Below, in pieces: positions 54,818 through 62,353 of a stretch of DNA of 64,000 nucleotides. A program made the translations under genes and the position numbers. The DNA comes from Bradyrhizobium sp. AUGA SZCCT0283 (GTDB lineage Bacteria > Pseudomonadota > Alphaproteobacteria > Rhizobiales > Xanthobacteraceae), in assembly GCF_018130385.1 (NCBI RefSeq), contig NZ_JAFCLU010000027.1:26617-90616 (forward strand), written 5' to 3'. The notes below the pieces were generated by a model. It was given only the letters and a program-made list of their open reading frames with translations, did not search any database and was not told the DNA's origin. Positions within the stretch are counted from its first letter, which is position 1, and every line of letters starts with the position of its first letter.

Positions 54818-55462
54818 ATGGAAAACAAACCGCAGATGCGCGAGGGAGTGACGGGGAGCGGCAAGACCGCTTCGCGCCGTACCCTGACGCGCGATGCGGT
54901 GGTGGCCTCGATCTGCGGCCTCGTCGTGGTGTTCATGGTCGGCGCGTCCTATGCCGCCGTGCCGTTCTACAACTGGTTCTGCCGCGCCACCGGTTTCAAC
55001 GGCACCACCCAGGTCGCGACCTCGGCGCCATCAGACGCGCCGCTTAAGCGCAAAATCGCGGTGCGGTTCGACGCCAATGTCGGCCCTGGCCTGCCCTGGA
55101 AGTTCGAGCCCGAGCAGAACGAGATCGAGGTCCGGATCGGCGAAGTCGTCACCGTGTTCTATACCGTGACCAACCAGGCCGCGCGCACCACCACGGGCGT
55201 TGCGGCCTACAACGTCGCGCCGCTGACGGTCGGCGCCTATTTCCAGAAGATCAACTGCTTCTGCTTCACCGAACAGACCATGGGCCCGGGCGAGAAGCGC
55301 GAGATGCCCGTGGTGTTCTACGTCGATCCGCAGCTTGCCAAGGACAGCGAGAACGACACCCTGAAGACGATCACGCTGTCCTATACCTTCTATCCCGTGC
55401 GCGATCCGGCGCCGAAGCCGCTCGCGGCCGGCGAAGGCGACAAGCGCAAGGGAAACTTGTGA
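54818..55462 (+). CDS. ctaG: Cytochrome c oxidase assembly protein CtaG (Cox11)
   Basis: A 214-residue protein from ATG 54818. One N-terminal membrane helix (VVASICGLVVVFMVGASYAA) anchors a periplasmic beta-domain with the copper-binding pair in INCFCFTEQTMGPGE and a further conserved cysteine in YNWFCRATGFNGTTQV. Cox11 proteins deliver copper to the CuB site of subunit I. It lies between coxF and the subunit III gene. The frame stays open far upstream, across ctaB, but only this start gives a family-like protein. Confidence 0.95.
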   Translation: MENKPQMREGVTGSGKTASRRTLTRDAVVASICGLVVVFMVGASYAAVPFYNWFCRATGFNGTTQVATSAPSDAPLKRKIAVRFDANVGPGLPWKFEPEQNEIEVRIGEVVTVFYTVTNQAARTTTGVAAYNVAPLTVGAYFQKINCFCFTEQTMGPGEKREMPVVFYVDPQLAKDSENDTLKTITLSYTFYPVRDPAPKPLAAGEGDKRKGNL

Positions 55463-55567
55463 CGAGAAACCTGTGACCGCCGGATTCCGTATCTAACGGG
55501 ATTTCGGCTTTGAGATTTGAGACGAATATGTGCCGAAGGGAACGGCACATCTAACGGAGAGACCGCA

Positions 55568-56461
55568 ATGGCTACGGCGCACGCGAAGCAGCACGACTAC
55601 CACCTCGTCGATCCGAGCCCGTGGCCGGTGGTCGGCTCGATCTCGGCCTTCATTATGGCGGTGGGCGCCATTTCCTGGATGCATCACATGTTCGCCGCTG
55701 CGCCGATCATCTTCGGCGTCGGCACCATCGGCGTGCTCTACACCATGGCGAGCTGGTGGGGCGATGTGATCCGCGAAGCCCAGTACAAGGGCGACCACAC
55801 CCGCGTGGTGCAGATCAGCCACCGCTACGGCATGATCCTGTTCATCGCCTCCGAGGTGATGTTCTTCGTCGCCTGGTTCTGGGCCTTCTTCAATTCCGCG
55901 CTGTTCCCCGCCGACGCGGTCCACGCCACCCGCGACGCGGTGTTCGGCTGCGGTCCGGGCACGGCGATGGGCGCCTGCAGCGTGCCGGGCACCTGGCCGC
56001 CGAAGGGCATCGAGACCTTCGACCCCTGGCACCTGCCGCTGCTCAACACGCTCTTGCTGCTGACCTCGGGCACGACCGTCACCTGGGCGCATCACGCGCT
56101 GCTCGAGAACGACCGTCGGGGCCTGAAATACGGCCTGATCCTCACCGTGCTGCTCGGGGCTGCCTTCACCTGCGTGCAGGCCTACGAATATGCCCACGCC
56201 ACCTTCCACTTCTCCGGCAACATCTACGGCGCGACCTTTTTCATGGCGACCGGCTTCCACGGTTTCCATGTGCTGGTCGGCACCGTGTTCCTGCTGGTCT
56301 GCCTGATCCGCGCCTATGCCGGTCACTTCACGCCCACCCAGCATCTCGGCTTCGAATTCGCCGCCTGGTACTGGCACTTCGTCGACGTGGTGTGGCTGTT
56401 CCTGTTCATCTGCATCTATGTCTGGTTCCGCGGCGCGGGGGCCGTGGCCGGCGGGCACTAA
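55568..56461 (+). CDS. coxC: Cytochrome c oxidase subunit III
   Basis: A 297-residue membrane protein from ATG 55568 with seven helices. Family landmarks are YHLVDPSPWPVVGSISAF, GMILFIASEVMFFVAWFWAF, TLLLLTSGTTVTWAHHALLE, TGFHGFHVLVGTVFLLVCLI and WYWHFVDVVWLFLFICIYVW. It stabilises the aa3 oxidase and its proton uptake. It is the last structural gene; a strong terminator follows 20 bases after the stop. Confidence 0.98.
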   Translation: MATAHAKQHDYHLVDPSPWPVVGSISAFIMAVGAISWMHHMFAAAPIIFGVGTIGVLYTMASWWGDVIREAQYKGDHTRVVQISHRYGMILFIASEVMFFVAWFWAFFNSALFPADAVHATRDAVFGCGPGTAMGACSVPGTWPPKGIETFDPWHLPLLNTLLLLTSGTTVTWAHHALLENDRRGLKYGLILTVLLGAAFTCVQAYEYAHATFHFSGNIYGATFFMATGFHGFHVLVGTVFLLVCLIRAYAGHFTPTQHLGFEFAAWYWHFVDVVWLFLFICIYVWFRGAGAVAGGH

Positions 56462-56480
56462 TACAGGCTTGACGTGCTAC

Positions 56481-56514
56481 AAGGGGGCGGTCGGAAGGAC
56501 CGCCCCCTTTTTCT
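56481..56514 (+). terminator. Intrinsic terminator after coxC
   Basis: A perfect 12-bp GC-rich stem (AAGGGGGCGGTC paired with GACCGCCCCCTT) with loop GGAAG, followed by a T-rich tract (TTTTCTTT). This is a textbook rho-independent terminator on the plus strand. The DUF983 and SURF1 genes beyond it therefore need read-through or their own promoter. Confidence 0.92.
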
Positions 56515-56529
56515 TTGCAGAGCGAAGCC

Positions 56530-56919
56530 ATGACAGATGATACGTCCCCCACCGTAACCCAGAGTGCGATACGCGGTATCGCCTGCCGCTGCCCGCGTTG
56601 CGGCAAGGGCAAGCTCTATGCGGGCTTCCTCAACCTGCGTCCGAATTGCGAAGCGTGCGGGCTCGACTACGCCTTCATCGATGCCGGCGACGGGCCTGCG
56701 ATCTTCATCATCATGCTGGCGGGCGCTATCGTCGTCACCGCTGCCCTGATCGTTGAAATCAAGTATCAGCCGCCGTTCTGGCTGCATGCGGCGCTGTGGT
56801 TGCCGCTGATCGTCGCGACCACGCTGCTGCCGCTGCGCTCGATGAAGTCGCTTCTGATCGCGCTGCAGTTTCATCACAAGGCGGCGCCCGGCCGGCTGAT
56901 CGACCGCGAGCCGAAATGA
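56530..56919 (+). CDS. DUF983 zinc-ribbon membrane protein
   Basis: A 129-residue protein from ATG 56530. A CxxC zinc-ribbon is formed by CRCPRCGKGKLYAGFLNLRP and NCEACGLDYAFIDAGDGPAI, followed by two membrane helices (IFIIMLAGAIVVTAALIVEI, HAALWLPLIVATTLLPL). DUF983 proteins regularly stand between cox subunit III and surf1 in alphaproteobacteria and are thought to help oxidase biogenesis, though no activity is known. The stop overlaps the surf1 start by four bases. Confidence 0.92.
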   Translation: MTDDTSPTVTQSAIRGIACRCPRCGKGKLYAGFLNLRPNCEACGLDYAFIDAGDGPAIFIIMLAGAIVVTAALIVEIKYQPPFWLHAALWLPLIVATTLLPLRSMKSLLIALQFHHKAAPGRLIDREPK

Positions 56920-57683
56920 CCGGCCGTTTGTCGCGGCGGCCGGCGGTTGCCGGTTTCGCCATCTTCACGCTTGTCATGGTGGCGGCCTTCGCCGGCCTCG
57001 GGACCTGGCAATTGCAGCGCCGGGTCGAGAAGCACGCGCTGATCGCGATGTTGAACGAACGGCTCGCCGCCGCGCCCGAGCCGCTGCCGGCGCGAGCGCA
57101 ATGGAATATGCTGACGCCGGCCAAAGACGAATTCCGCCGCGTCAGTTTTATCGCGAGCTACGCGCCGTTGCCGGATGCGATGGTCTACAGCGCCGGCTCC
57201 GCGGTTCGCGACGACGTCTCCGGCCCCGGCACCTGGGCGTTTCTGCCGGCGCAACTCGCCGACGGCAACACCATCGTGGTCAATACCGGCTTCGTGCAGA
57301 ACACGATGCAGGATCGCAACCAGCAGGATCGCGCCGTGGGCCGGCTGATCACCGGTGATCCTGCGACGCTCACCGGCTACATCCGGTTTCCCGAAAACGC
57401 CGGCACGCTGACGCCGCCGGAGAGCGTGGCCAAACGGCTCTGGTTCACCCGTGATCATCTCGCGATGGCGCGCGCGCTGGGCTGGGTCGAGCGCGGCAAG
57501 GCCGTCGCGCCGTTCTATGTCGATCTGGAAACGCCCGCGCCCGACAGCGGCATCCCGAATCCGGGCCCGCTCTCCGTGCATCTCAAGGACGATCACCTGC
57601 AATACGCCATCACCTGGTTCACGCTGGCGGTTGCGGTCGTGATCGCCTTCGGCGTCTGGTGGCGCGGCCAGCGCCGCGCCTGA
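56916..57683 (+). CDS. SURF1 family oxidase assembly protein
   Basis: A 255-residue protein from ATG 56916. Two membrane helices, one at each end (FAIFTLVMVAAFAGLGTWQL and ITWFTLAVAVVIAFGVWWRG), enclose a periplasmic domain with GLGTWQLQRRVEKHALIAML, GTWAFLPAQLADGNTIVVNT and HLQYAITWFTLA, all SURF1 hallmarks. It helps insert haem a into subunit I. ATGA overlap couples it to the DUF983 gene. In many rhizobia other conserved genes follow surf1; here a two-component locus does. Confidence 0.94.
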   Translation: MTGRLSRRPAVAGFAIFTLVMVAAFAGLGTWQLQRRVEKHALIAMLNERLAAAPEPLPARAQWNMLTPAKDEFRRVSFIASYAPLPDAMVYSAGSAVRDDVSGPGTWAFLPAQLADGNTIVVNTGFVQNTMQDRNQQDRAVGRLITGDPATLTGYIRFPENAGTLTPPESVAKRLWFTRDHLAMARALGWVERGKAVAPFYVDLETPAPDSGIPNPGPLSVHLKDDHLQYAITWFTLAVAVVIAFGVWWRGQRRA

Positions 57684-57783
57684 GTTCGGTGCGTCCCCGT
57701 ATTCACCCGGACTAGCTTGTCGGAGCCTTTGTTCCCCACAATCGTTTGAGTTCCACGGTGCGTTCCGGACAATAGGCCGTTCA

Positions 57784-58251
57784 GTGTCCATTCACGACGA
57801 TCGCCATACTCCATCACCCGCGTCAGCGCCCGGGACAAGGTTTGGCGACATGGATGGGATCGTGGACGTGGCGGACGATTTCGATCAGATGGCCTTGGTG
57901 GTCGACTGGCTGGACGCGTGCCGGAATCGCGACCTGACGGCGTTGCTCGACCTCTATGCCGACGACGCGACGCTGGAATGCCGCTGCGGCGAGGTCAAGG
58001 TCAAGGAAGGCCGCGCCGAACTCGAATCCTATTGGCGACCGCGCCTCCATGCGCTCGCCCCCACCGCCTTCGGGCTGGAGGAAATCACGCCGACCTCCGA
58101 AGGCGTCGTGCTCGATTATCTGAGCCACGAAGGCAAGCCGGTCCGCATCGCGTTCACCTTTTCGCGTGACGCCAAGATCCAGCGTACCGCTTGCGCCCCG
58201 GCGGGGCAGGGGTTGCGTGAGGTTGCCGGCGTTGCGGAGGCTGGCCGCTAG
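57784..58251 (+). CDS. NTF2-like protein
   Basis: A 155-residue protein from GTG 57784; an ATG at 57850 (MDGIVDVADDFDQMA) is also possible. The NTF2/SnoaL pattern is LVVDWLDACRNRDLTALLDL, YADDATLECRCGEVKVKEGR and LDYLSHEGKPVRIAFTFSRD. Its stop codon shares a CTAG with the stop of the convergent histidine kinase gene. The ligand is unknown. A start at the ATG would make the protein more family-like in length. Confidence 0.75.
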   Translation: MSIHDDRHTPSPASAPGTRFGDMDGIVDVADDFDQMALVVDWLDACRNRDLTALLDLYADDATLECRCGEVKVKEGRAELESYWRPRLHALAPTAFGLEEITPTSEGVVLDYLSHEGKPVRIAFTFSRDAKIQRTACAPAGQGLREVAGVAEAGR

Positions 58252-59600
58252 CCCCGTTTTTCGCCTCGCGCATGTGTGGCGGAATCTCCCGCCGGAAGCC
58301 GGCAACGCACGCAGGTGCGACCTTCCTCGCGCAGCAGTTCAAGCGTCCCGCTCAGCGCGCGAACGCGCTCCAGCATTCCCGTCAATCCCCGGCCGAACAT
58401 CCGATCGGCCGGAAAGCCTATGCCGTCGTCGGATATTTCCACGATCACTTCGCGGCCGTTGATGTCAGCCGCGACGTGCATCGCGTTCGCCTTGGCATGA
58501 CGAAGCACGTTTGTCACCGCCTCCTGGATCACGCGATAGACTGTCTGCGACAGCAAGCCGTCGACTTCGTTCAGCGTCGTGTCGATCTGCGACGTCAGTT
58601 TGAGATCGGGCGCCTGCGCCTTTGCGTTCTGCAATAGCGTCTGGATGCTCTTCTCCAGGCCGAGCTCCTGAATGTAGAGCGGCCGCAGCCGGTCGAGGAT
58701 GCGCCGGTTCGCCTGCTGCAATGTTTCGACCGACTGTAGAATGCCCTCGGCGGCGCTCTTCAACTCCGCCTGGCGGGCGGGAATCGATTCCAGCAGCGCC
58801 ACCGTGTTGGCGCGGATCCCGAACAACAGCGGCCCGAGTTCGTCATGAAGCTCGCGCGCCATATCCTGCCGCTCGTCGTCCTGCAGCGACACGATCCGGC
58901 GCAGCAGGCTGCGGTTATCCTGGCTGAGGCGGTTGAGGGTGCGGGCGAGTTCGTTGGCTTCCTGCGCGCTGTTGCGGATCTCGGGCGGACCGGCGGAGGG
59001 AATCTCCTGCTCGTAGTCACCCGTTCGCATTCGGGTCAGGCCGTCGCCGAGATTTTGCAGCGGGCGCAATGCCGAACGCGCGGTGAAATGCGCAATCGCC
59101 CCCGTCAACAGCATCAGGGCAATTCCGGAGCAGACGATCGCGAGAAATCCGATCCACTTCTCGTAGATGTCGGCGGACATGTCGGGCGCAAATACAATGT
59201 CGCCGACCGGCTTTCCCTCGATCGTCACGGGGAAGGCGGCTCTGGATTCGGGTAGGGCGATGAGACGGACGAACCAGTCAGGCACCGTTCCCAGCGGAGT
59301 CTGCACTTCGTGAGGATGGACATCGAGGTCGGTGCCGAGGCGGCGAAACCGGATTGCCTCGGAGGCTCCCAGCGATTGCACGAACGCTTCCAGCGTCGCG
59401 TGCGGATTGCTGGAGGTCCGAAGCGCGCCGTTGAGCGCAGCCGCGACCGCGCTGGCCGAGCGAGCGGCCGGCTCGGTTTCTTCCATAAGTTGCGCCGTGG
59501 CAAAGATTTGGAGAGAAACGCCTCCGGCCAGCAGTGCGGCCGCGAACATCAGGCCGAGCGGCAGCAACAACCGCGTTCGAAGAGAAAGCCTTTCCCACAT
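58248..59600 (-). CDS. Sensor histidine kinase, NarL/DesK type (HisKA_3)
   Basis: A 450-residue membrane kinase. Two membrane helices (LLLPLGLMFAAALLAGGVSL and FLAIVCSGIALMLLTGAIAH) flank a periplasmic domain of about 120 residues; a HAMP segment follows, then the HisKA_3 H-box DDERQDMARELHDELGPLLF and the ATPase motifs QEAVTNVLRHAKANAMHV, ISDDGIGFPADR and GRGLTGMLERVRALSGTLEL. It is divergent from the LuxR-type response regulator at 59682, its probable partner. The signal is unknown. Confidence 0.95.
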   Translation of the reverse strand: MWERLSLRTRLLLPLGLMFAAALLAGGVSLQIFATAQLMEETEPAARSASAVAAALNGALRTSSNPHATLEAFVQSLGASEAIRFRRLGTDLDVHPHEVQTPLGTVPDWFVRLIALPESRAAFPVTIEGKPVGDIVFAPDMSADIYEKWIGFLAIVCSGIALMLLTGAIAHFTARSALRPLQNLGDGLTRMRTGDYEQEIPSAGPPEIRNSAQEANELARTLNRLSQDNRSLLRRIVSLQDDERQDMARELHDELGPLLFGIRANTVALLESIPARQAELKSAAEGILQSVETLQQANRRILDRLRPLYIQELGLEKSIQTLLQNAKAQAPDLKLTSQIDTTLNEVDGLLSQTVYRVIQEAVTNVLRHAKANAMHVAADINGREVIVEISDDGIGFPADRMFGRGLTGMLERVRALSGTLELLREEGRTCVRCRLPAGDSATHARGEKRG

Positions 59601-59681
59601 TTTGAGTATTATAGCCCCCGCAACCCAAGATTTCTCTTTTCAAATATGGCCAACCGCCTATTTATTCCGGGAGGGGATTAA

Positions 59682-60329
59682 ATGATGCAAAATTCTGGCA
59701 GACCGGCAACGAAGGTCCTGATCGTCGACGACCATCCGGTGGTCCTGTCGGGTTGCCGGTCGCTGTTTGCATCGGACAATTCCGTGAAGATCGACGAGGC
59801 CAGCGACGCCAAGTCCGGCCACCGCGCTTATGTGACGAAGCGGCCCGACGTCACGGTGATCGATATCAAGCTTCCGGATGTCTCCGGTTTCGAACTGATG
59901 CGGCGCATCCGCAAGGACGATCCGGACGCCAGGATCATCATGTTCAGCATGAACGACGATCCGGCGTTCGTGGTTCGCGCCATCGAGATGGGCGCGCAGG
60001 GCTATGTCTCGAAGGGCGACGATCCAAGGATGCTGGTGAAGGCCGTCCGCAAGGTGGCCGCGGGAGACAATTTCATTTCACCGCAATTGGCGGAGGCGGT
60101 GACGTTCTCAGGCGCTTCGATCAAGGCCAATCCGGCGTCGCAAATGACGGCGCGCGAGCTGGAAATCCTGCGGCTGCTCGGCCGGGGCGACAAGATCGTC
60201 GAAGTGGCCGACGCGCTGGAGATTTCCTACAAGACGGTGGCCAACACCACCTCGCTGCTCAAGCAGAAGCTTGGCGCCAAGAATCATTCGGACCTGATCC
60301 GGATCGCGGTGGAGATGGGGCTCGGATGA
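59682..60329 (+). CDS. NarL/LuxR family response regulator
   Basis: A 215-residue regulator from ATG 59682 (or 59685) with a strong GGGAGGGGATTAA leader. Receiver: LIVDDHPVVLSGCRSLFASD, the phospho-acceptor aspartate in VTVIDIKLPDVSG, and the lysine in GYVSKGDDPRML. The C-terminal LuxR helix-turn-helix is MTARELEILRLLGRGDKIVE and ALEISYKTVANTTSLLKQKL. It is divergent from, and should receive phosphate from, the kinase at 58248-59600. Target genes are unknown. Confidence 0.95.
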   Translation: MMQNSGRPATKVLIVDDHPVVLSGCRSLFASDNSVKIDEASDAKSGHRAYVTKRPDVTVIDIKLPDVSGFELMRRIRKDDPDARIIMFSMNDDPAFVVRAIEMGAQGYVSKGDDPRMLVKAVRKVAAGDNFISPQLAEAVTFSGASIKANPASQMTARELEILRLLGRGDKIVEVADALEISYKTVANTTSLLKQKLGAKNHSDLIRIAVEMGLG

Positions 60330-60358
60330 GCTGTCTGCGGTTCGGTGACCGCTGAACC

Positions 60359-60381
60359 GGTCGCGCCGCGTGGGCGCGACC
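60359..60381. terminator. Hairpin after the NarL-type regulator gene
   Basis: A 9-bp stem GGTCGCGCC / GGCGCGACC with a 5-base loop, preceded by a second small hairpin (CGGTTC/GAACCG). It sits between convergent genes and has no T-tract, so it may work only with Rho or as an mRNA-end structure. Confidence 0.4.
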
Positions 60382-60449
60382 CGTTCGCGCCGCTGCAATT
60401 CGCCTATCGCCCGGGCAATGGGAGTGGCGAAGGCGAATCCAGCGAAGGC

Positions 60450-60689
60450 TTACCAGTGATGGCGGTGACCGCGGCCCCTGGACCATCCATAATGATGACC
60501 ACGGCCTCTGCCCCACCCGTAGTGGTGACCGCGCCCGCCGCGGCCCATATGGCCGTGGCCATGCCCGTGGCCGCCCTTGACCTGGATCAGGGCGCTGTCC
60601 ACCGCGGGCGCGGCCGCCATGCCCAGCCTGGCGGAAGCGGATACGGTCATTGCCAGCAGCGCAAGACCAATCAGGGCGATACGTCTCAT
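60450..60689 (-). CDS. Small secreted Gly/His-rich protein
   Basis: A 79-residue protein from ATG 60689 with a signal peptide (MRRIALIGLALLAMTVSASA) and a mature part that turns into a Gly/His/Arg/Trp repeat (KGGHGHGHGH, then GRGHHYGWGRG and GRGHHYGWSRG). Such tails bind nickel, copper or zinc in other proteins; that role here is inference. The family is not recognised beyond this composition. An in-frame extension at the N-terminus is less likely because it precedes the signal. Confidence 0.68.
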   Translation of the reverse strand: MRRIALIGLALLAMTVSASARLGMAAAPAVDSALIQVKGGHGHGHGHMGRGGRGHHYGWGRGRGHHYGWSRGRGHRHHW

Positions 60690-60794
60690 ACAGTGTCCTC
60701 CTGTTCGCGTGATTGCGACGTCAGGCACAAGCTCCCTGTGGAACGTTTGTTCCAGCGCGCATGATTATAGTTCGGGAGAAAGAGGAAAGTGGCA

Positions 60795-61626
60795 TCAAGC
60801 CCGGTAACGCAGCGCCGCGACCAGCACGGCGAAGGCCGGCGTTAGCTGGCGGCGGCTCGGGTAATAGAGGTGATAGCCTGAAAACGGCGCGCACCAGTCG
60901 GCCAGCACCCGGATCAGCCGGCCGTCGGCGAGGTGCGCCTGCACCTGGTCCTCGGGCAGATAGGCGAGGCCGAGCCCGGCCAGCACCGCGTTCATCCGCA
61001 GCGCCATATTGTTGAATACCAGCTGACCGTCGACCCGGACCTTCAGGCCGCGTCCCCTCTTTTCGAACTCCCAGGCGTAGATCCCGCCATAGGTCGGCAA
61101 CCGGATATTGATGCAGCTATGGGCTACGAGGTCCTGCGGCTTGGCGGGTTTGGGGTGAACAGCGAAATAGCCGGGCGTGCCGACCACCGCCATACGGAAA
61201 TCCGGTCCGATGCGCACCGCGATCATGTCCTTTGCCACCTGTTCGCCGAGACGGACGCCGGCGTCGTAACGCTCCGCGACGATGTCGGTGAAGCCGTAGT
61301 TGATGTTCACCTCCACCTTGATGTCGGGATATCGCGGCAGCAGTTTTGCCAGGGCCGGCCACAGTACCGTGTTGGCCGAATGTTCGGCGGCGGTGATGCG
61401 GATGGTGCCGGCCGGCTTGTCGCGCAGCTCGGTCAGCGCGGAAAGCTCGGCGTCAATCTCCTCCAGCTTCGGCGCCACCGTGCGCAGCAGGCGCTCGCCC
61501 GCCTCCGTCGGCGCGACGCTGCGGGTGGTGCGGGTCAATAGCCGCAGGCCGAGCCGTTCCTCCAGCCCGCGGATCGTATGGCTGAGCGCGGATTGCGAAA
61601 CATCGAGCTGCGCCGCCGCCCGGGTC
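60795..61626 (-). pseudogene. LysR family regulator lacking its 5' end
   Basis: The frame reads TRAAAQLDVSQSALSHTIRG, LEERLGLRLLTRTTRSVAPT and on through a full effector domain (AGTIRITAAEHSANTVLWPA, SCINIRLPTYGGIYAWEFEK) to its stop. The first 20 or so residues of a normal LysR protein are missing: homology stops within SFTRAAA, at about 61626, where the sequence switches to an unrelated gene on the other strand. A TTG at 61538 could start a protein without an HTH. No start codon for a full protein exists. It is part of a three-gene deletion scar. Confidence 0.82.
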
Positions 61627-61868
61627 GGCCGGTTCCGGCGGGCAATGGGGCGGCAACAACTCGACCGCGGGCGTTTATGCCGCCTGCGTCAAGCTGCGTG
61701 AGGCGATCGCGCAGAAGCTTGGCTTCAGCTCCGCCGAAGTGGAGTTCGCCGACGGCGAGGTGCGCGCGGGCAATCGCAGGGTGCCGCTGGCGCAGGCCGC
61801 GGGCGAAGGCGGCATCACGGCCGAAGACGAAATCGAGTACGGCGATCTCGCCAAGAAGTATCAGCAAT
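61625..61868 (+). pseudogene. Xanthine dehydrogenase-family molybdopterin subunit, internal fragment
   Basis: An open frame of about 81 residues reading GSGGQWGGNNSTAGVYAACV, KLREAIAQKLGFSSAEVEFA and DGEVRAGNRRVPLAQAAGEG through to KKYQQSTF. This is an internal segment from the C-terminal half of a molybdenum hydroxylase large subunit; both ends are missing. The left end abuts the truncated lysR, the right end runs in frame into an aldo/keto reductase fragment at about 61868. It cannot encode a working enzyme. Confidence 0.75.
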
Positions 61869-62152
61869 CGACCTTCCGGGCAAACCAGGCGCTGGTCGAT
61901 CTGCTCGGCAAGATTGCGGCGGCGAAGAAAGTGACGCCCGCGCAGATCGCGCTCGCCTGGCTATTGGCGCAAAGACCATGGATCGTTCCGATCCCCGGCA
62001 CCACCAAACTGCATCGCCTCGAGGAGAATATCGGCGCGGCTGCGGTCGAACTGACGCCGGGCGATGCCAATGATATCGAAAGCGCCGTCTCTGCAATTGC
62101 GGTCCAGGGGGCGAGGTACCCGGGACATCTGCAGCAATTGGTCGGCCGCTGA
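61869..62152 (+). pseudogene. Aldo/keto reductase, C-terminal fragment
   Basis: About 94 residues reading ANQALVDLLGKIAAAKKVTP, AQIALAWLLAQRPWIVPIPG and TTKLHRLEENIGAAAVELTP to the normal stop. This is the C-terminal third of an aldo/keto reductase, including the NADPH-binding IPGTTK loop. The N-terminal barrel with the catalytic tyrosine is absent. It is joined in frame behind the xanthine dehydrogenase fragment, so a chimeric 137-residue product could start at GTG 61739, but no function is expected. Confidence 0.82.
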
Positions 62153-62353
62153 TCGACGTGAGCCGCTGACGCGAGCGGCGAACGGGCATTTAGAACTCCG
62201 GATTGCGATGAGCGAACGTTATCATCGCAGGCTTCATTCGACGCCCGCGTGTTCGCCGCATCCGCTCCGGCATGGCGGGAATATGGCGGTGGATGAAAAT
62301 TGTTCATCGAAGCGGACGCTCGAATCGTACCAAAAACGCGCTAATGTGGAGCC

